This document shows, in pieces, positions 16,236 through 25,037 of a stretch of 64,000 bases of DNA. The stretch spans positions 62,001 to 126,000 of the forward strand of contig NZ_VSEY01000029.1 in assembly GCF_008086045.1 (NCBI RefSeq), written 5' to 3'. The notes below the pieces were generated by a model. It did no database searches, had not been told where the DNA came from, and worked only from the letters and a program-made list of their open reading frames with translations. The DNA comes from Nonomuraea sp. PA05. Its GTDB lineage: Bacteria > Actinomycetota > Actinomycetes > Streptosporangiales > Streptosporangiaceae. The stretch's first letter is position 1. Each line of letters opens with the position of its first letter. Both the position numbers and the translations under genes were made by a program.

Positions 16236-18128
16236 TCAGCGAGGCTGGTAGCAGCAGCGCGCCCCGGTGCGGACGGTGGCGCGCAGCTCCTCGCCGATCG
16301 TCGGATCGACCGCCGCGACCCGGTCCACGGCCCGCCAGATGGCCTTGCCGACGGCGATCCTGGCCCGCTCCTCGGTGCCCGCGAACGGCCGCGCCCGCCC
16401 GCCGATGCCGGTGGCCGCGGCCAGCTCGGCCAGCAGCCACTCCCGTTCCATCCGCAGCGTGGCGGCGCGTTCGAGGTCGTTCATCGACTCCAGCTCGTCG
16501 ATCTCGCTCTCCAGCCGCGCCAGCCGCTCCTTGTACGTCCGCCTGGCCACCTCGTCGAGCACCGGCTGCTCCGAGCTGGCCGCGCTCCTGACGGTCTCCG
16601 CCCCTGCGGCCAGGTCGATGGCGGGGATCTCCTGGCCGGGGTTGGCCATCAGCGTCGCCAGGTAGCCCATGCCCACGCTGTGGCCGACGAGGGCGCTGCG
16701 CCCGTCCAGCTCCAGCAGCCAGTGCAGGCCGCGCCGCCGGCAGCGGCAGACGCCCCCGGTCTCGTCCGGCCTGTTGGCCGCCTTCGGCAGCACCATGCCG
16801 AGCTCCGCCGCCTCGCGCGCCACGCTCGGCCCCTCGTCGCCCGAGCCGCCCTTGAGCGCGAGCGCCTGCCCGAGCCGGTGCCGGGACAGCACGGTGGCGG
16901 GCCAGTGGTGCAGCGCGAGGTTCTGCCGTTCGGCGGCGCGCAGGTGCTCGACGGCCCTGTCCACGTCGCCGAGCGTGAGCGAGGCGACGCCCAGGGGGTG
17001 GTGCGCGGAGCCCAGGCAGGTGACGCCGTGGCCGGCGATGACCGGTAACTCGGCGAACGGGGCCAGCGCGTCGTGGACGTGGGCGGCGGTCTCGGTGTCG
17101 CGCAGCAGGTGCGCGGCCTCGGCCATGAAGTACATGGACGTCATCCAGGTGCTCGACCTCGGCAGGTCGGCGCCGCGCAGCCGGGCCAGCAGCCCCTCGG
17201 CCGTGCGGCGGTCGCCCGCGTCGGCCGCCGCCGCGGCCAGGCTCGCCAGGTAGGAGTTGTCCAGGGCGCTGAGGGTGGGCGAGTGCACCATCTCCGACAG
17301 CGCGGGCACCAGCTCGGCGCCGCGCCCCTGGAGCCAGCGGATGGCGACGAGCTGCCAGCCGTACCAGCCGGTGGCGTCGACGTCGCCGGTGGCGTCGCCC
17401 AGCTCCGCGCAGACGGCTGCCAGCGTCTCGGCCTCCTCGAACTTGCCCGCGCGGATGCTCAGCATCACCTTGATCGCGCTGACCACGAACCCGATGGCCC
17501 GGTGCTCCTTGGCGGCCAGCATGCTCTGCAGCTCTTCGAGGCTCCGCTCGGCCTTCGGCGAGGCCTCCAGGAACAGATCGACGGTACGCAGGAGCAGCCC
17601 CATGAGCGCGTCGCCCCTGCGCCCGGTGAGCCCGGCCTGGCCGATCAGCTCCTGCGACAGCCCGATGCGGCGTGCCCCGTGCTCGGGCCCCAGCAGGCAG
17701 TTGTGCGCCAGGCTGAGAGTCTCCGCCAGCGCCACCGGGTCTCCGGCGTCGCGTGCCCTGTCCAGCAGCCGGAGGATGGCGTCGTGCGTCCCCGCGCGGT
17801 AGTCCTCCTCCGCGGCCTGCCTGGCCCGCAGGCGCAGGGCCAGCGGGGTGCGGGGATCCAGCAGCCGCAGGGCGTGGCGCTGGCGGGTGCGTACCCGCTC
17901 CCAGTCCGCGCAGGTCCGGTGTTCGTGCACCCACACGCCACTCAGCCCGAGGGCGGCGCGGGCCAGTTGTTCAGGATCGCCGCTCAGCTCGGCGTCCTGG
18001 TAGGCGGCGTCGAACCAGTAGCGGGCTGCCCGCAGGTCGCCGTCCACGGACAGGGCGCGTTCGCCCGCCAGGATGGCGAAAGTGATGTTGCCGCGCGGGA
18101 TTCGGTGCATTTCTCGAGTCGCGCCCAC
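16236..18128 (-). CDS. TPR-type regulator with the C-terminal domain of large LuxR-family activators, lacking HTH
   Basis: The protein is 630 residues, almost all helical TPR-like repeats (residues 20-420). It ends with a region (RTYKERLARLESEIDELESM to ELRATVRTGARCCYQP) that in actinobacteria closes large ATPase/TPR regulators of the MalT type. There is no P-loop and no helix-turn-helix, so it may be a partner protein or a sensor part of a split regulator. GTG 18128 with AGGGGA nine bases upstream was preferred over ATG 18110 and GTG 18185. It has its own terminator. Confidence 0.65.
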   Translation of the reverse strand: MGATREMHRIPRGNITFAILAGERALSVDGDLRAARYWFDAAYQDAELSGDPEQLARAALGLSGVWVHEHRTCADWERVRTRQRHALRLLDPRTPLALRLRARQAAEEDYRAGTHDAILRLLDRARDAGDPVALAETLSLAHNCLLGPEHGARRIGLSQELIGQAGLTGRRGDALMGLLLRTVDLFLEASPKAERSLEELQSMLAAKEHRAIGFVVSAIKVMLSIRAGKFEEAETLAAVCAELGDATGDVDATGWYGWQLVAIRWLQGRGAELVPALSEMVHSPTLSALDNSYLASLAAAAADAGDRRTAEGLLARLRGADLPRSSTWMTSMYFMAEAAHLLRDTETAAHVHDALAPFAELPVIAGHGVTCLGSAHHPLGVASLTLGDVDRAVEHLRAAERQNLALHHWPATVLSRHRLGQALALKGGSGDEGPSVAREAAELGMVLPKAANRPDETGGVCRCRRRGLHWLLELDGRSALVGHSVGMGYLATLMANPGQEIPAIDLAAGAETVRSAASSEQPVLDEVARRTYKERLARLESEIDELESMNDLERAATLRMEREWLLAELAAATGIGGRARPFAGTEERARIAVGKAIWRAVDRVAAVDPTIGEELRATVRTGARCCYQPR

Positions 18129-18201
18129 GTTGTGCTGTCCCCTTCGGCTAGACCGAACGGCCCCGAGACTCAGGAGGCGGCGCACCTGCTTTTGATACAG
18201 A

Positions 18202-18771
18202 TCACGGCGCGGGAATGTGGCCGAGGGCGCGCAACAGGGTGGTGCGCAGCGTGTTCCTGGATTCTTCGGGCGCCATAGTGGTCTCCTCGCTCGCCGCGTG
18301 CGCCAGCTTGATCGTCACGGTGACGAGCCACCCCGTGGGGGCCTCGGCGTCGAACTCCCCGGCGTCCTGGCCGCGCCTGACCACCCGCTCCAGCAGCCCC
18401 GCGACGGACGTGTGCCGGTCATGGTCGGCCTCGGGGGTCACGGGCAGCGAGGCGAGCCGCTGGAGCAGGGCGGGGTGTCGCCCGGCGGCGCGCTCCCCCG
18501 CGTCGAGCAGCCGCAGCAGCGCCTCGGCGGCCGGGCCGTCGTCGGGCCCGGCGGCCTCCATGGCGGCGACGGTCTGCTCGGTGAGGTGGTCGAGGACGGC
18601 CGCCAGCAGCCGGTCACGCGAGGGGAAGTGGGCGTAGACGGTCTGCCGGGTCACCCCCGCGGCGGTGGCGATGGCGTCGAGGCTGGCGTCGGCGTCGTCG
18701 TCGAGCAGCTCGACGGCGGCCGTCAGGATGGCGGCCCTGCTGCGGCGGGCGTCGGCGCGGCGGTTACGCAT
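18202..18771 (-). CDS. TetR family transcriptional regulator
   Basis: The 189-residue repressor has an N-terminal helix-turn-helix reading AIATAAGVTRQTVYAHFPSRD, followed by an all-helical ligand domain. It is divergent from a small NTF2-like protein gene with only 76 bases between them, so it most likely represses itself and that neighbour through the inverted repeat at 18808. Confidence 0.92.
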   Translation of the reverse strand: MRNRRADARRSRAAILTAAVELLDDDADASLDAIATAAGVTRQTVYAHFPSRDRLLAAVLDHLTEQTVAAMEAAGPDDGPAAEALLRLLDAGERAAGRHPALLQRLASLPVTPEADHDRHTSVAGLLERVVRRGQDAGEFDAEAPTGWLVTVTIKLAHAASEETTMAPEESRNTLRTTLLRALGHIPAP

Positions 18772-18781
18772 CTCTTACACC

Positions 18782-18824
18782 TTGTCCAAGTTAGCGCGAG
18801 ATGTATATCTTACAGCGCGTAAGA
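18782..18824 (+). promoter_or_regulatory. promoter with overlapping TetR operator candidate
   Basis: TTGTCC at 18782-18787 and TATATC at 18804-18809 are 16 bases apart, a sigma-70-type promoter for the rightward gene. The inverted repeat TCTTAC-N5-GTAAGA at 18808-18824 overlaps the -10 box and start point, a repressing position, and a further TCTTACAC half-site lies before the TetR start. CTTGTCCAAG at 18781-18790 is a smaller palindrome on the -35 box. Confidence 0.55.
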
Positions 18825-18847
18825 GTTATGGCCGACACAGGAGCAGC

Positions 18848-19225
18848 ATGAACACGGACCCGAAGAAGTTCATCGCCGGCTTCATCACCTCGCTGACCGA
18901 GGACCTGGTGAACACCGACGAGGACGCGGCGACGATCATCGACCGATACCACACGCCCGACATCGTGCAGATCGCCGACGGCAACCGCATCGACCGGGAC
19001 AAGCTCATCGCCCACACCCGGCCGGTGCGCAAGAACCGCCCGGAGAGCCGCATGGAGGTGCACGAAGCGATGGCGGACGGCGACCGGCTCGCCGCCCGCT
19101 ACACCCTGCACGTACGCCAGCGCGGCAAGGACCTCGCGATAGACGTGCACTTCTTCGGCCGGTTCGCCCCCGACGGCCGGATGCGCGAGGCCAACCTGCT
19201 CACCCGAGCCCTGCCCGCCGCCTGA
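18848..19225 (+). CDS. NTF2/SnoaL-like protein
   Basis: The 125-residue protein has the alpha-plus-beta cone fold pattern of the NTF2/SnoaL family: a helical N-terminus with IIDRYHTPDIVQI, then alternating strands ending in a conserved FFGRFAPDGRM strand pair. Members bind or isomerise small hydrophobic molecules. Control by the divergent TetR suggests a role in handling the TetR ligand. The start with AGGAGCAGC upstream is clear; longer frames overlap the TetR gene. Confidence 0.78.
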   Translation: MNTDPKKFIAGFITSLTEDLVNTDEDAATIIDRYHTPDIVQIADGNRIDRDKLIAHTRPVRKNRPESRMEVHEAMADGDRLAARYTLHVRQRGKDLAIDVHFFGRFAPDGRMREANLLTRALPAA

Positions 19226-19241
19226 CGACGGGGCAAGGGCC

Positions 19242-20789
19242 TCACTCCCACTCGATGGTGCCCGGAGGCTTGCTGGTCACGTCGACCACCACCCGGTTGA
19301 TCTCGGGCACCTCGTTGGTGATGCGCGTCGAGATGCGGGACAGCACGTCGTACGGCACCCGCGCCCAGTCGGCCGTCATCGCGTCTTCCGACGTGACCGG
19401 CCGCAGCACCACCGGATGCCCGTACGTGCGCCCGTCGCCCTGCACCCCCACCGACCTGACGTCGGCCAGCAGCACCACCGGGCACTGCCAGATCTGCCGG
19501 TCGAGACCGGCCCTGGACAGCTCCTCGCGGGCGATCGCGTCGGCCTCACGCAGGATGGCCAGCCGGTCGCGGGTGACCGCGCCGACGATGCGGATGCCCA
19601 GGCCGGGGCCCGGGAACGGCTGGCGCCACACCATCGCGGCGGGCAGGCCGAGCTCCTCGCCGGCCCGGCGCACCTCGTCCTTGAACAGCGCCCGCAGCGG
19701 CTCGACCAGGGTGAACTCCAGGTCTTCCGGCAGGCCGCCGACATTGTGGTGCGACTTGATGTTGGCGGTGCCGGTGCCGCCGCCCGACTCGACCACGTCG
19801 GGGTAGAGCGTGCCCTGGACCAGGAACTCCACCGGGCCGTCGGCCATGATGGCGCGCTGCTCGTCCTCGAAGACGCGGATGAACTCGCGACCGATGATCT
19901 TGCGCTTCTCCTCCGGGTCCGTGACGCCCTCCAGGGCCTTGAGGAACCGCTCGGAGGCGTCGACCACGCGCAGCTTGACGCCCGTGACGGCCACGAAGTC
20001 GCGCTCGACCTGCTCGGCCTCGCCCTTGCGCAGCAGCCCATGATCGACGAACACGCAGGTCAGGCGGTCGCCGATGGCGCGCTGGACGATCGCGGCGGCC
20101 ACCGCGGAGTCGACGCCGCCCGACAGCGCGCAGATGGCCCGGCCGTCGCCGACCTGGCGGCGCACGGCCTCCACGGAGTCTTCGACGATGTTGAGCATGG
20201 TCCATGAGGGACGGCAGCCGGCCGCCTCCAGGAAGTGCTTGAGCACCGCCTGGCCGTGCTCGCTGTGCAGCACCTCGGGGTGGAACTGCACGCCGTACAG
20301 GCCGCGCTCGACGCTCTCGAACGCGGCGACCGGCGTCTCGCGGGTCGAGGCGGTCACCCTGAAGCCCTCGGGGGCCGCCGCCACGCTGTCGCCGTGGGAC
20401 ATCCAGACGGTCTGGCTGGCGGGCAGGCCGGCGAAGATGACGCCCTCGTCGAGCACCTCCATCGCGGTGCCGCCGTACTCGGCGACGCCGGTGCGGGCCA
20501 CCTCGCCGCCCAGCGCCTGCGCCATGGCCTGGAAGCCGTAGCAGATGCCGAACGTGGGCACACCCGTGGAGAACAGCCCGTGCGGCACCGGCGGGGCGCC
20601 CTCGGCGTAGACCGAGGAGGGGCCGCCGGACAGGATGATCGCCTTCGGGTTCTTCGCCATCATCTCCTCGACCGGCATGGTCGAGGGCACGATCTCGGAG
20701 TAGACGTGGCACTCGCGCACCCGCCTGGCGATGAGCTGCGCGTACTGTGCGCCGAAGTCGACCACCAGCACTGTGTCGAATTCAGACAC
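19242..20789 (-). CDS. guaA: GMP synthase (glutamine-hydrolysing)
   Basis: The 515-residue enzyme converts XMP to GMP with glutamine and ATP in the cytosol. The class I amidotransferase half has the nucleophile Cys in FGICYGFQAMAQALGG and the His/Glu in FHPEVLHSE. The ATP pyrophosphatase half shows ALSGGVDSAVAAA, and the C-terminal dimer domain ends in the invariant KPPGTIEWE. GTG 20789 precedes the first beta strand. It stands apart from guaB and guaB3, which lie about 23 kb away in the window. Confidence 0.97.
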   Translation of the reverse strand: MSEFDTVLVVDFGAQYAQLIARRVRECHVYSEIVPSTMPVEEMMAKNPKAIILSGGPSSVYAEGAPPVPHGLFSTGVPTFGICYGFQAMAQALGGEVARTGVAEYGGTAMEVLDEGVIFAGLPASQTVWMSHGDSVAAAPEGFRVTASTRETPVAAFESVERGLYGVQFHPEVLHSEHGQAVLKHFLEAAGCRPSWTMLNIVEDSVEAVRRQVGDGRAICALSGGVDSAVAAAIVQRAIGDRLTCVFVDHGLLRKGEAEQVERDFVAVTGVKLRVVDASERFLKALEGVTDPEEKRKIIGREFIRVFEDEQRAIMADGPVEFLVQGTLYPDVVESGGGTGTANIKSHHNVGGLPEDLEFTLVEPLRALFKDEVRRAGEELGLPAAMVWRQPFPGPGLGIRIVGAVTRDRLAILREADAIAREELSRAGLDRQIWQCPVVLLADVRSVGVQGDGRTYGHPVVLRPVTSEDAMTADWARVPYDVLSRISTRITNEVPEINRVVVDVTSKPPGTIEWE

Positions 20790-20885
20790 CGTGAGAACCC
20801 CCCAAAGGCGAATGCGGTGCCCCCAGTGTATCGGCCTTGGCACTTACACCTGGCCTGGCAGGGGCCAACGTGCTAACACAGAACA

Positions 20886-21791
20886 ATGGATCTTGTCTGG
20901 CCGGCGGCGGCGTGGGCCCTCTGGGTCGCCGCGCTCGCAGCCGCCTTCAAGGTGTCCAACCGGAACGACCCCGGGCAGGGCGCCGAGCAGCCCGCGCCCG
21001 CCCCCGTGGCCGACCTCTTACGCGGCATGCGGGCTCAGGAGGTGTTCCACAGCGCGCTGGTCGAGCTGGGCCGGCACGGCTGGGCGGCGGTCGAGGGCGA
21101 CCGCCTGTCGCTGAGACCCCCGCCGGAGGAGCCGCTGCCCGACTACGAGCGGTGGGTCGTGCAGCGGGTACGCGCCGGCGTCGGGAACGCGTCCGAGGTG
21201 GCGGTGATCGACCTGATGCCGCCGGCGTCCGAGCTGGACCGCGCGTTCGTCCCCCTCGTCCGCGGGCACGCCATCGAGCTGGGCCTGGCGCGGCGGCGCT
21301 GGCCGAGCATGCTGGTGCCGGTGCTGCTCGCGGCCGGGCTCGTCGTCCCCTGGTGGGTCACGGTCGCGGCGGCAGGGGTGTCCTGGCCGGGGATCATCGC
21401 CACGGCGGTGTCGTTCGTGGCGGGGATCGGGCTGCTCATGGGCGGCCGGGGGTTCCTGCTGACGGCGCGCGGCCGCGCGGTGGCCGACGCGGGCCCGGCC
21501 GGCGCCGCCCAGGAGTGGATCTTCACGGGCAGCGGCTGGCGCAGCGGCGAGATCGAGCCCGCCAGGCCGCTCCCGCAGCGCAGGGAGGTCGCCGGGCACG
21601 TCGTCAAGCGGTGGGCGGACACCGAGCACTACTACATCGCCCTGCACGACGGCAGCTCGCGCAAGGCCACGGCGTTCGAGGTGGAGCAGGGCCTGTACCA
21701 GGACGTGCTGCCGGGCGACGCCGTGAAGGTGCTGGTCAGGCCGCGCAGCGGCACGGTCGTCCGGGTGCTGGCGCACGACCGTCACTGGTAG
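20886..21791 (+). CDS. membrane protein of unknown function
   Basis: The 301-residue protein starts with one membrane helix (MDLVWPAAAWALWVAALAAAF), then a soluble helical part (50-130), two adjacent helices (VLLAAGLVVPWWVTVAAAGV and a second near 170-190), and a C-terminal beta-rich soluble domain (residues 205-301, with HYYIALHDGSSRKA) that looks like a small SH3-like barrel. I do not recognise the family. Its 3' end overlaps the convergent SDR gene by ten bases. Confidence 0.72.
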   Translation: MDLVWPAAAWALWVAALAAAFKVSNRNDPGQGAEQPAPAPVADLLRGMRAQEVFHSALVELGRHGWAAVEGDRLSLRPPPEEPLPDYERWVVQRVRAGVGNASEVAVIDLMPPASELDRAFVPLVRGHAIELGLARRRWPSMLVPVLLAAGLVVPWWVTVAAAGVSWPGIIATAVSFVAGIGLLMGGRGFLLTARGRAVADAGPAGAAQEWIFTGSGWRSGEIEPARPLPQRREVAGHVVKRWADTEHYYIALHDGSSRKATAFEVEQGLYQDVLPGDAVKVLVRPRSGTVVRVLAHDRHW

Positions 21792-22609
21792 AGGGGCAGG
21801 CTCCCGGTGAGCAGGGCCTCGGTCTGCTCACGCAGCCGGGTGGCGTACTTGGGGTCGGTCAGCAGCAGGAACCGCTCCTCGCGGATGCCGGTCACGACCA
21901 GGTCGGCCACCTCCGACGGCTCGATGCCGCGCTCGGCCGCCCTGCTGATCGTCTCCCGCGACGCCACCTCGTCGGGGGTGGGGGCGGCGGCCGGGCCCGG
22001 CGGCCTGGCCCGGTCGGACTCGCCGATGCGGGTCCTGACCGCCCCCGGGCAGAGCGCGCTGACCCGCAGCCTGGAGCCGGTGGCGGCGAGGTCCTCGGCC
22101 AGCGCCAGGGACGCGGCCAGCGAGGCGTACTTGGTCACCGAGTACCCGCCCGACCCCGGCGAGGCGAACAGGCCCGCGACGGAGACGGTGTTGACGACGT
22201 GACCCTCGGTGTCCTGCTCGATCATGCGCGGCACGAACTCGTGGATGCCGTGCAGCACGCCCCACAGGTTCACGCCGAGCAGCCAGGAGAAGTCCTCCTC
22301 GTCACGGGTCCACATGTGGCCGCCCTGGTAGACGCCCGCGTTGTTGCACAGCACGTGGACGGCGCCGAGCTCGCCGAAGCAGCGGTTGGCCAGGTGACGC
22401 ACGGCCCAGGCGTCCGACACGTCGGTGATCTGCGTGAGCACCTCGGCGTCGCCGGCGAGCGCCGCCGTTCGCGCGAGCCCGCCGTGGTCGACGTCGGCGA
22501 GCATCAACCTCATCCCCTCGGCCGCGAACCGGAGGGCCAGCGCCCGCCCGATGCCGCTTGCCGCACCTGTCACCACCGCGACCTTGCCGGAGAGCTCGCG
22601 CACGGACAA
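21782..22609 (-). CDS. SDR family oxidoreductase
   Basis: The 275-residue classical short-chain dehydrogenase shows the cofactor motif VVTGAASGIGRAL, the acidic residue ADVD that favours NAD(H), the NNAG motif, and the catalytic Ser (VNTVSVAG) and YSVTK. The substrate is not predictable. The C-terminus (ERFLLLTDPKYATRLREQTE) resembles actinobacterial SDRs of unknown substrate often listed next to lipid or steroid genes. Confidence 0.88.
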   Translation of the reverse strand: MSVRELSGKVAVVTGAASGIGRALALRFAAEGMRLMLADVDHGGLARTAALAGDAEVLTQITDVSDAWAVRHLANRCFGELGAVHVLCNNAGVYQGGHMWTRDEEDFSWLLGVNLWGVLHGIHEFVPRMIEQDTEGHVVNTVSVAGLFASPGSGGYSVTKYASLAASLALAEDLAATGSRLRVSALCPGAVRTRIGESDRARPPGPAAAPTPDEVASRETISRAAERGIEPSEVADLVVTGIREERFLLLTDPKYATRLREQTEALLTGSLPLYQ

Positions 22610-22702
22610 ACCTCCCTAGCGACTCGACGCCACAGACGTTCCCCCGATCACCCCGACCCCGATGCTACGGACGTTTCCCCCGATCACTACCCGGAACGCT
22701 CG

Positions 22703-24196
22703 TCAGAGCGCGGCGTCGATCAGGCCCAGGGGCGGCGCGCCAAGGGTGAGCAGCTCCTTGTGGAAGCGCTGCACCGTGAAGCCGGCGCCCCACTGGGCGC
22801 GGGCCCGCTCGCGCAGGTCCATGATGAGCAGCTTGCCCCAGGTGTAGCGGCCGTACGTCGGGTCGAACGAGGCCCGCTGCGCCTCCGACAGCGCCGCCGG
22901 GCCCGCCAGGTGCGTGTCCGACTCGAAGCGCCTGGCGCCCTCCTCGACCGTCATCTGGCCGGTGTGCACGCCGATCGCGCAGGCCAGCCGGGTGACGCGG
23001 ATCAGCGCCTCCACCCAGACGCCGATCTCGAAGCGCGGGTCGCCGGCCTCGAAGCCCTCCTCGACGCACAGCTCCTCGGCATAGTGCGCCCAGCCCTCGA
23101 TGAACGCCACCGACTGCAGCACCCTGCGCACGTCGGACGCCGCCCGCCGCAGCGCCCTGGCGTGCGAGAAGTGCCCGGGGGCGACCTCGTGCACGTTGAT
23201 CGCGGGCAGCGTCGTGGCGCTGAACACCTCCAGCCACTCCTCCTGGTCCTGGCGCGGCCAGGAGGTGTCAGGCGGCGTGATGTGGTACCAGGACGGGCCC
23301 TCGGGCTCGCCCGGCGCGTTCCACGCCATCATGGCCATCGCCCAGCGGCGCGACTCCGGCGCCAGGCCCACCAGGCACTCGCCGTCGTGGTAGGGCACCA
23401 GGTCCTTCTCGCGGGTGAACGCGATCGCCTTCTCCGTGCCGACCCGCGCGGCCTCGATCACGCCCTCCGGGTCGGGGTGGTCCTTGACCAGCTCGCGTAC
23501 GACGTCGAGCGGCGCCCGGTCCTTCTCCCCCAGCTTGGCGCAGGACTCGGCGAGCAGCGCCATCAGCCGGTCGCGCTCGGCGTCGGCCCGCTCGGCCAGC
23601 TTGCCGAGATCGACGGGCAGTCCCTCGGCGGTGCCCATCAGCTTCGCCAGCGCCTCGCCGCCGAGCGAAGCGTCCTGGTCGCCCTCGGCCGCGGCCCGCT
23701 CCAGGTGCGCGACGATCCTGGCGTGCGCCCGCAGCGCGGCCTCGTCCGTGACGCCCGCGGCCAGCCCCTTCGCGGCCCCGAGCAGGGACTTCGCGACGGG
23801 CGCAGGCACCTGGTCGAGCGCGGTCAGCGACTGCTCCACGGCCTCGGGCCAGAGCGCGAGGTGAGCCGCCTTGGCCGCGACGCGCTCCTCCTCGGGGCCG
23901 TAGTCGCGGTCGTAGGTGGCCAGTTCGAGGTTGGCGAGGTGGACCAGCGGGTTCTTCCGGTGCAGCTCCAGCTCGCCGAACTGGGTGCGCAGACTCTCCT
24001 CGAACACCTGGAGGTGCCGGGCGTCGTGCGCGTCCTCGGGTGCGGGCCCCTGGCCGAGCCGTGCCAGCCCGGCCCGTACGCCGTCGAGCGACAGGTCCTG
24101 GATCCGGCCGTCGTACTCGTGCCTGCCGCTGCCCTCGCGCGCCTCGGCCACCATCAGGTCCGTGATGGCTCGTAGCCTGGCGTCAAGTTCTGTCAT
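22703..24196 (-). CDS. DUF885 family metallopeptidase-like protein
   Basis: The 497-residue helical protein carries the family's zinc-site motif HEVAPGHFSH with an upstream NVHE context, followed by the glutamate-bearing helix (EGWAHYAEEL) that completes the site. DUF885 proteins are related to M32/M3-type carboxypeptidases and are usually cytosolic. ATG 24196 begins a normal MTELDARL start; longer frames have no support. It is divergent from the acetyltransferase-like gene. Confidence 0.85.
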   Translation of the reverse strand: MTELDARLRAITDLMVAEAREGSGRHEYDGRIQDLSLDGVRAGLARLGQGPAPEDAHDARHLQVFEESLRTQFGELELHRKNPLVHLANLELATYDRDYGPEEERVAAKAAHLALWPEAVEQSLTALDQVPAPVAKSLLGAAKGLAAGVTDEAALRAHARIVAHLERAAAEGDQDASLGGEALAKLMGTAEGLPVDLGKLAERADAERDRLMALLAESCAKLGEKDRAPLDVVRELVKDHPDPEGVIEAARVGTEKAIAFTREKDLVPYHDGECLVGLAPESRRWAMAMMAWNAPGEPEGPSWYHITPPDTSWPRQDQEEWLEVFSATTLPAINVHEVAPGHFSHARALRRAASDVRRVLQSVAFIEGWAHYAEELCVEEGFEAGDPRFEIGVWVEALIRVTRLACAIGVHTGQMTVEEGARRFESDTHLAGPAALSEAQRASFDPTYGRYTWGKLLIMDLRERARAQWGAGFTVQRFHKELLTLGAPPLGLIDAAL

Positions 24197-24284
24197 GCCG
24201 CCGACGCTACTGCACTGCCTTTGGGATCTTAAGTACCAATAATCCAGACGCGGAGCGGACTTGCCGGCGGGCAAGATGTCCGCC

Positions 24285-25025
24285 ATGGCCATCCGCATCA
24301 CCACCCTCGCCGAACGCCCGGAATTTGCCGCGACGCTCTGGGACATGGAGAACACCTGGCACGAGTTCATGCTGCAGGACCCGGTCGCGGACTTGTACTA
24401 CACCCTGGTCAAGACCGCCTACCCGGACCACGTGCTGGTGGCCGACGACGACGCGGAGCCGGGGCGGATGGTGGCGCGGGGCTACATGACGCCGTTCGTG
24501 TCCAACGGGGGCGAGCTGCCCGACAACGGCTGGGACGGCGTGATCCGGTCCGGCTGGCTGGCCCGCGAGCGCGGTCTGCCCACCGACGCCGTCTCCGCCC
24601 TGGAGATCACCGTCCGCCGCGACCTGCTGGGCAAGGGGCTGTCCGCGGTGATGCTGGCCGCGCTGCGCGACCAGGCCGCCCGGCTGGGCCACCGCGAGCT
24701 GGTCGCCCCCGTCCGTCCCAACCTCAAGCACCTCGAACCGCACACGCCGATGGCGGAGTACGCGTTCAGGACGCGCGCCGACGGCCTGCCCCACGACGCC
24801 TGGCTCCGCGTGCACGTGCGGGCGGGCGGGAAGATCGTCAAGGTGGCGCCGCGGTCGATGGTGGTGGCGGGCACGGCGGCGGAGTGGCGTCACTGGACCG
24901 GGCTGCCCTTCGACCGTTCCGGGCCGGTGGAGGTGCCGGGTGCGCTCGCCCCCGTGCACTGCGACCTCGCCCACGACCACGCCGTCTACGTGGAGCCCAA
25001 CGTCTGGGTCAGCCACCCGGTCTGA
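24285..25025 (+). CDS. GNAT-fold acetyltransferase-like protein
   Basis: The 246-residue protein shows a GNAT-like core: ALEITVRRDLLGKGLSAVML, where a V-x-x-x-x-x-G-K-G-L pattern matches the acetyl-CoA loop, followed by helix and strand (HRELVAPVRPNLK). The N-terminal part (EFMLQDPVADLYY) and the C-terminal beta region are longer than in a standard GNAT. The start may be ATG 24285 or 24279. The substrate is unknown. Confidence 0.68.
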   Translation: MAIRITTLAERPEFAATLWDMENTWHEFMLQDPVADLYYTLVKTAYPDHVLVADDDAEPGRMVARGYMTPFVSNGGELPDNGWDGVIRSGWLARERGLPTDAVSALEITVRRDLLGKGLSAVMLAALRDQAARLGHRELVAPVRPNLKHLEPHTPMAEYAFRTRADGLPHDAWLRVHVRAGGKIVKVAPRSMVVAGTAAEWRHWTGLPFDRSGPVEVPGALAPVHCDLAHDHAVYVEPNVWVSHPV

Positions 25026-25037
25026 CCGGCGAAGCCG

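Noticed and set aside
22610..22702. Two GACGTT(T)CCCCCGATCAC copies as an operator
   Set aside because: The copies are 16-17 bases, direct, not palindromic and have no promoter elements near them. They are too weak to call.
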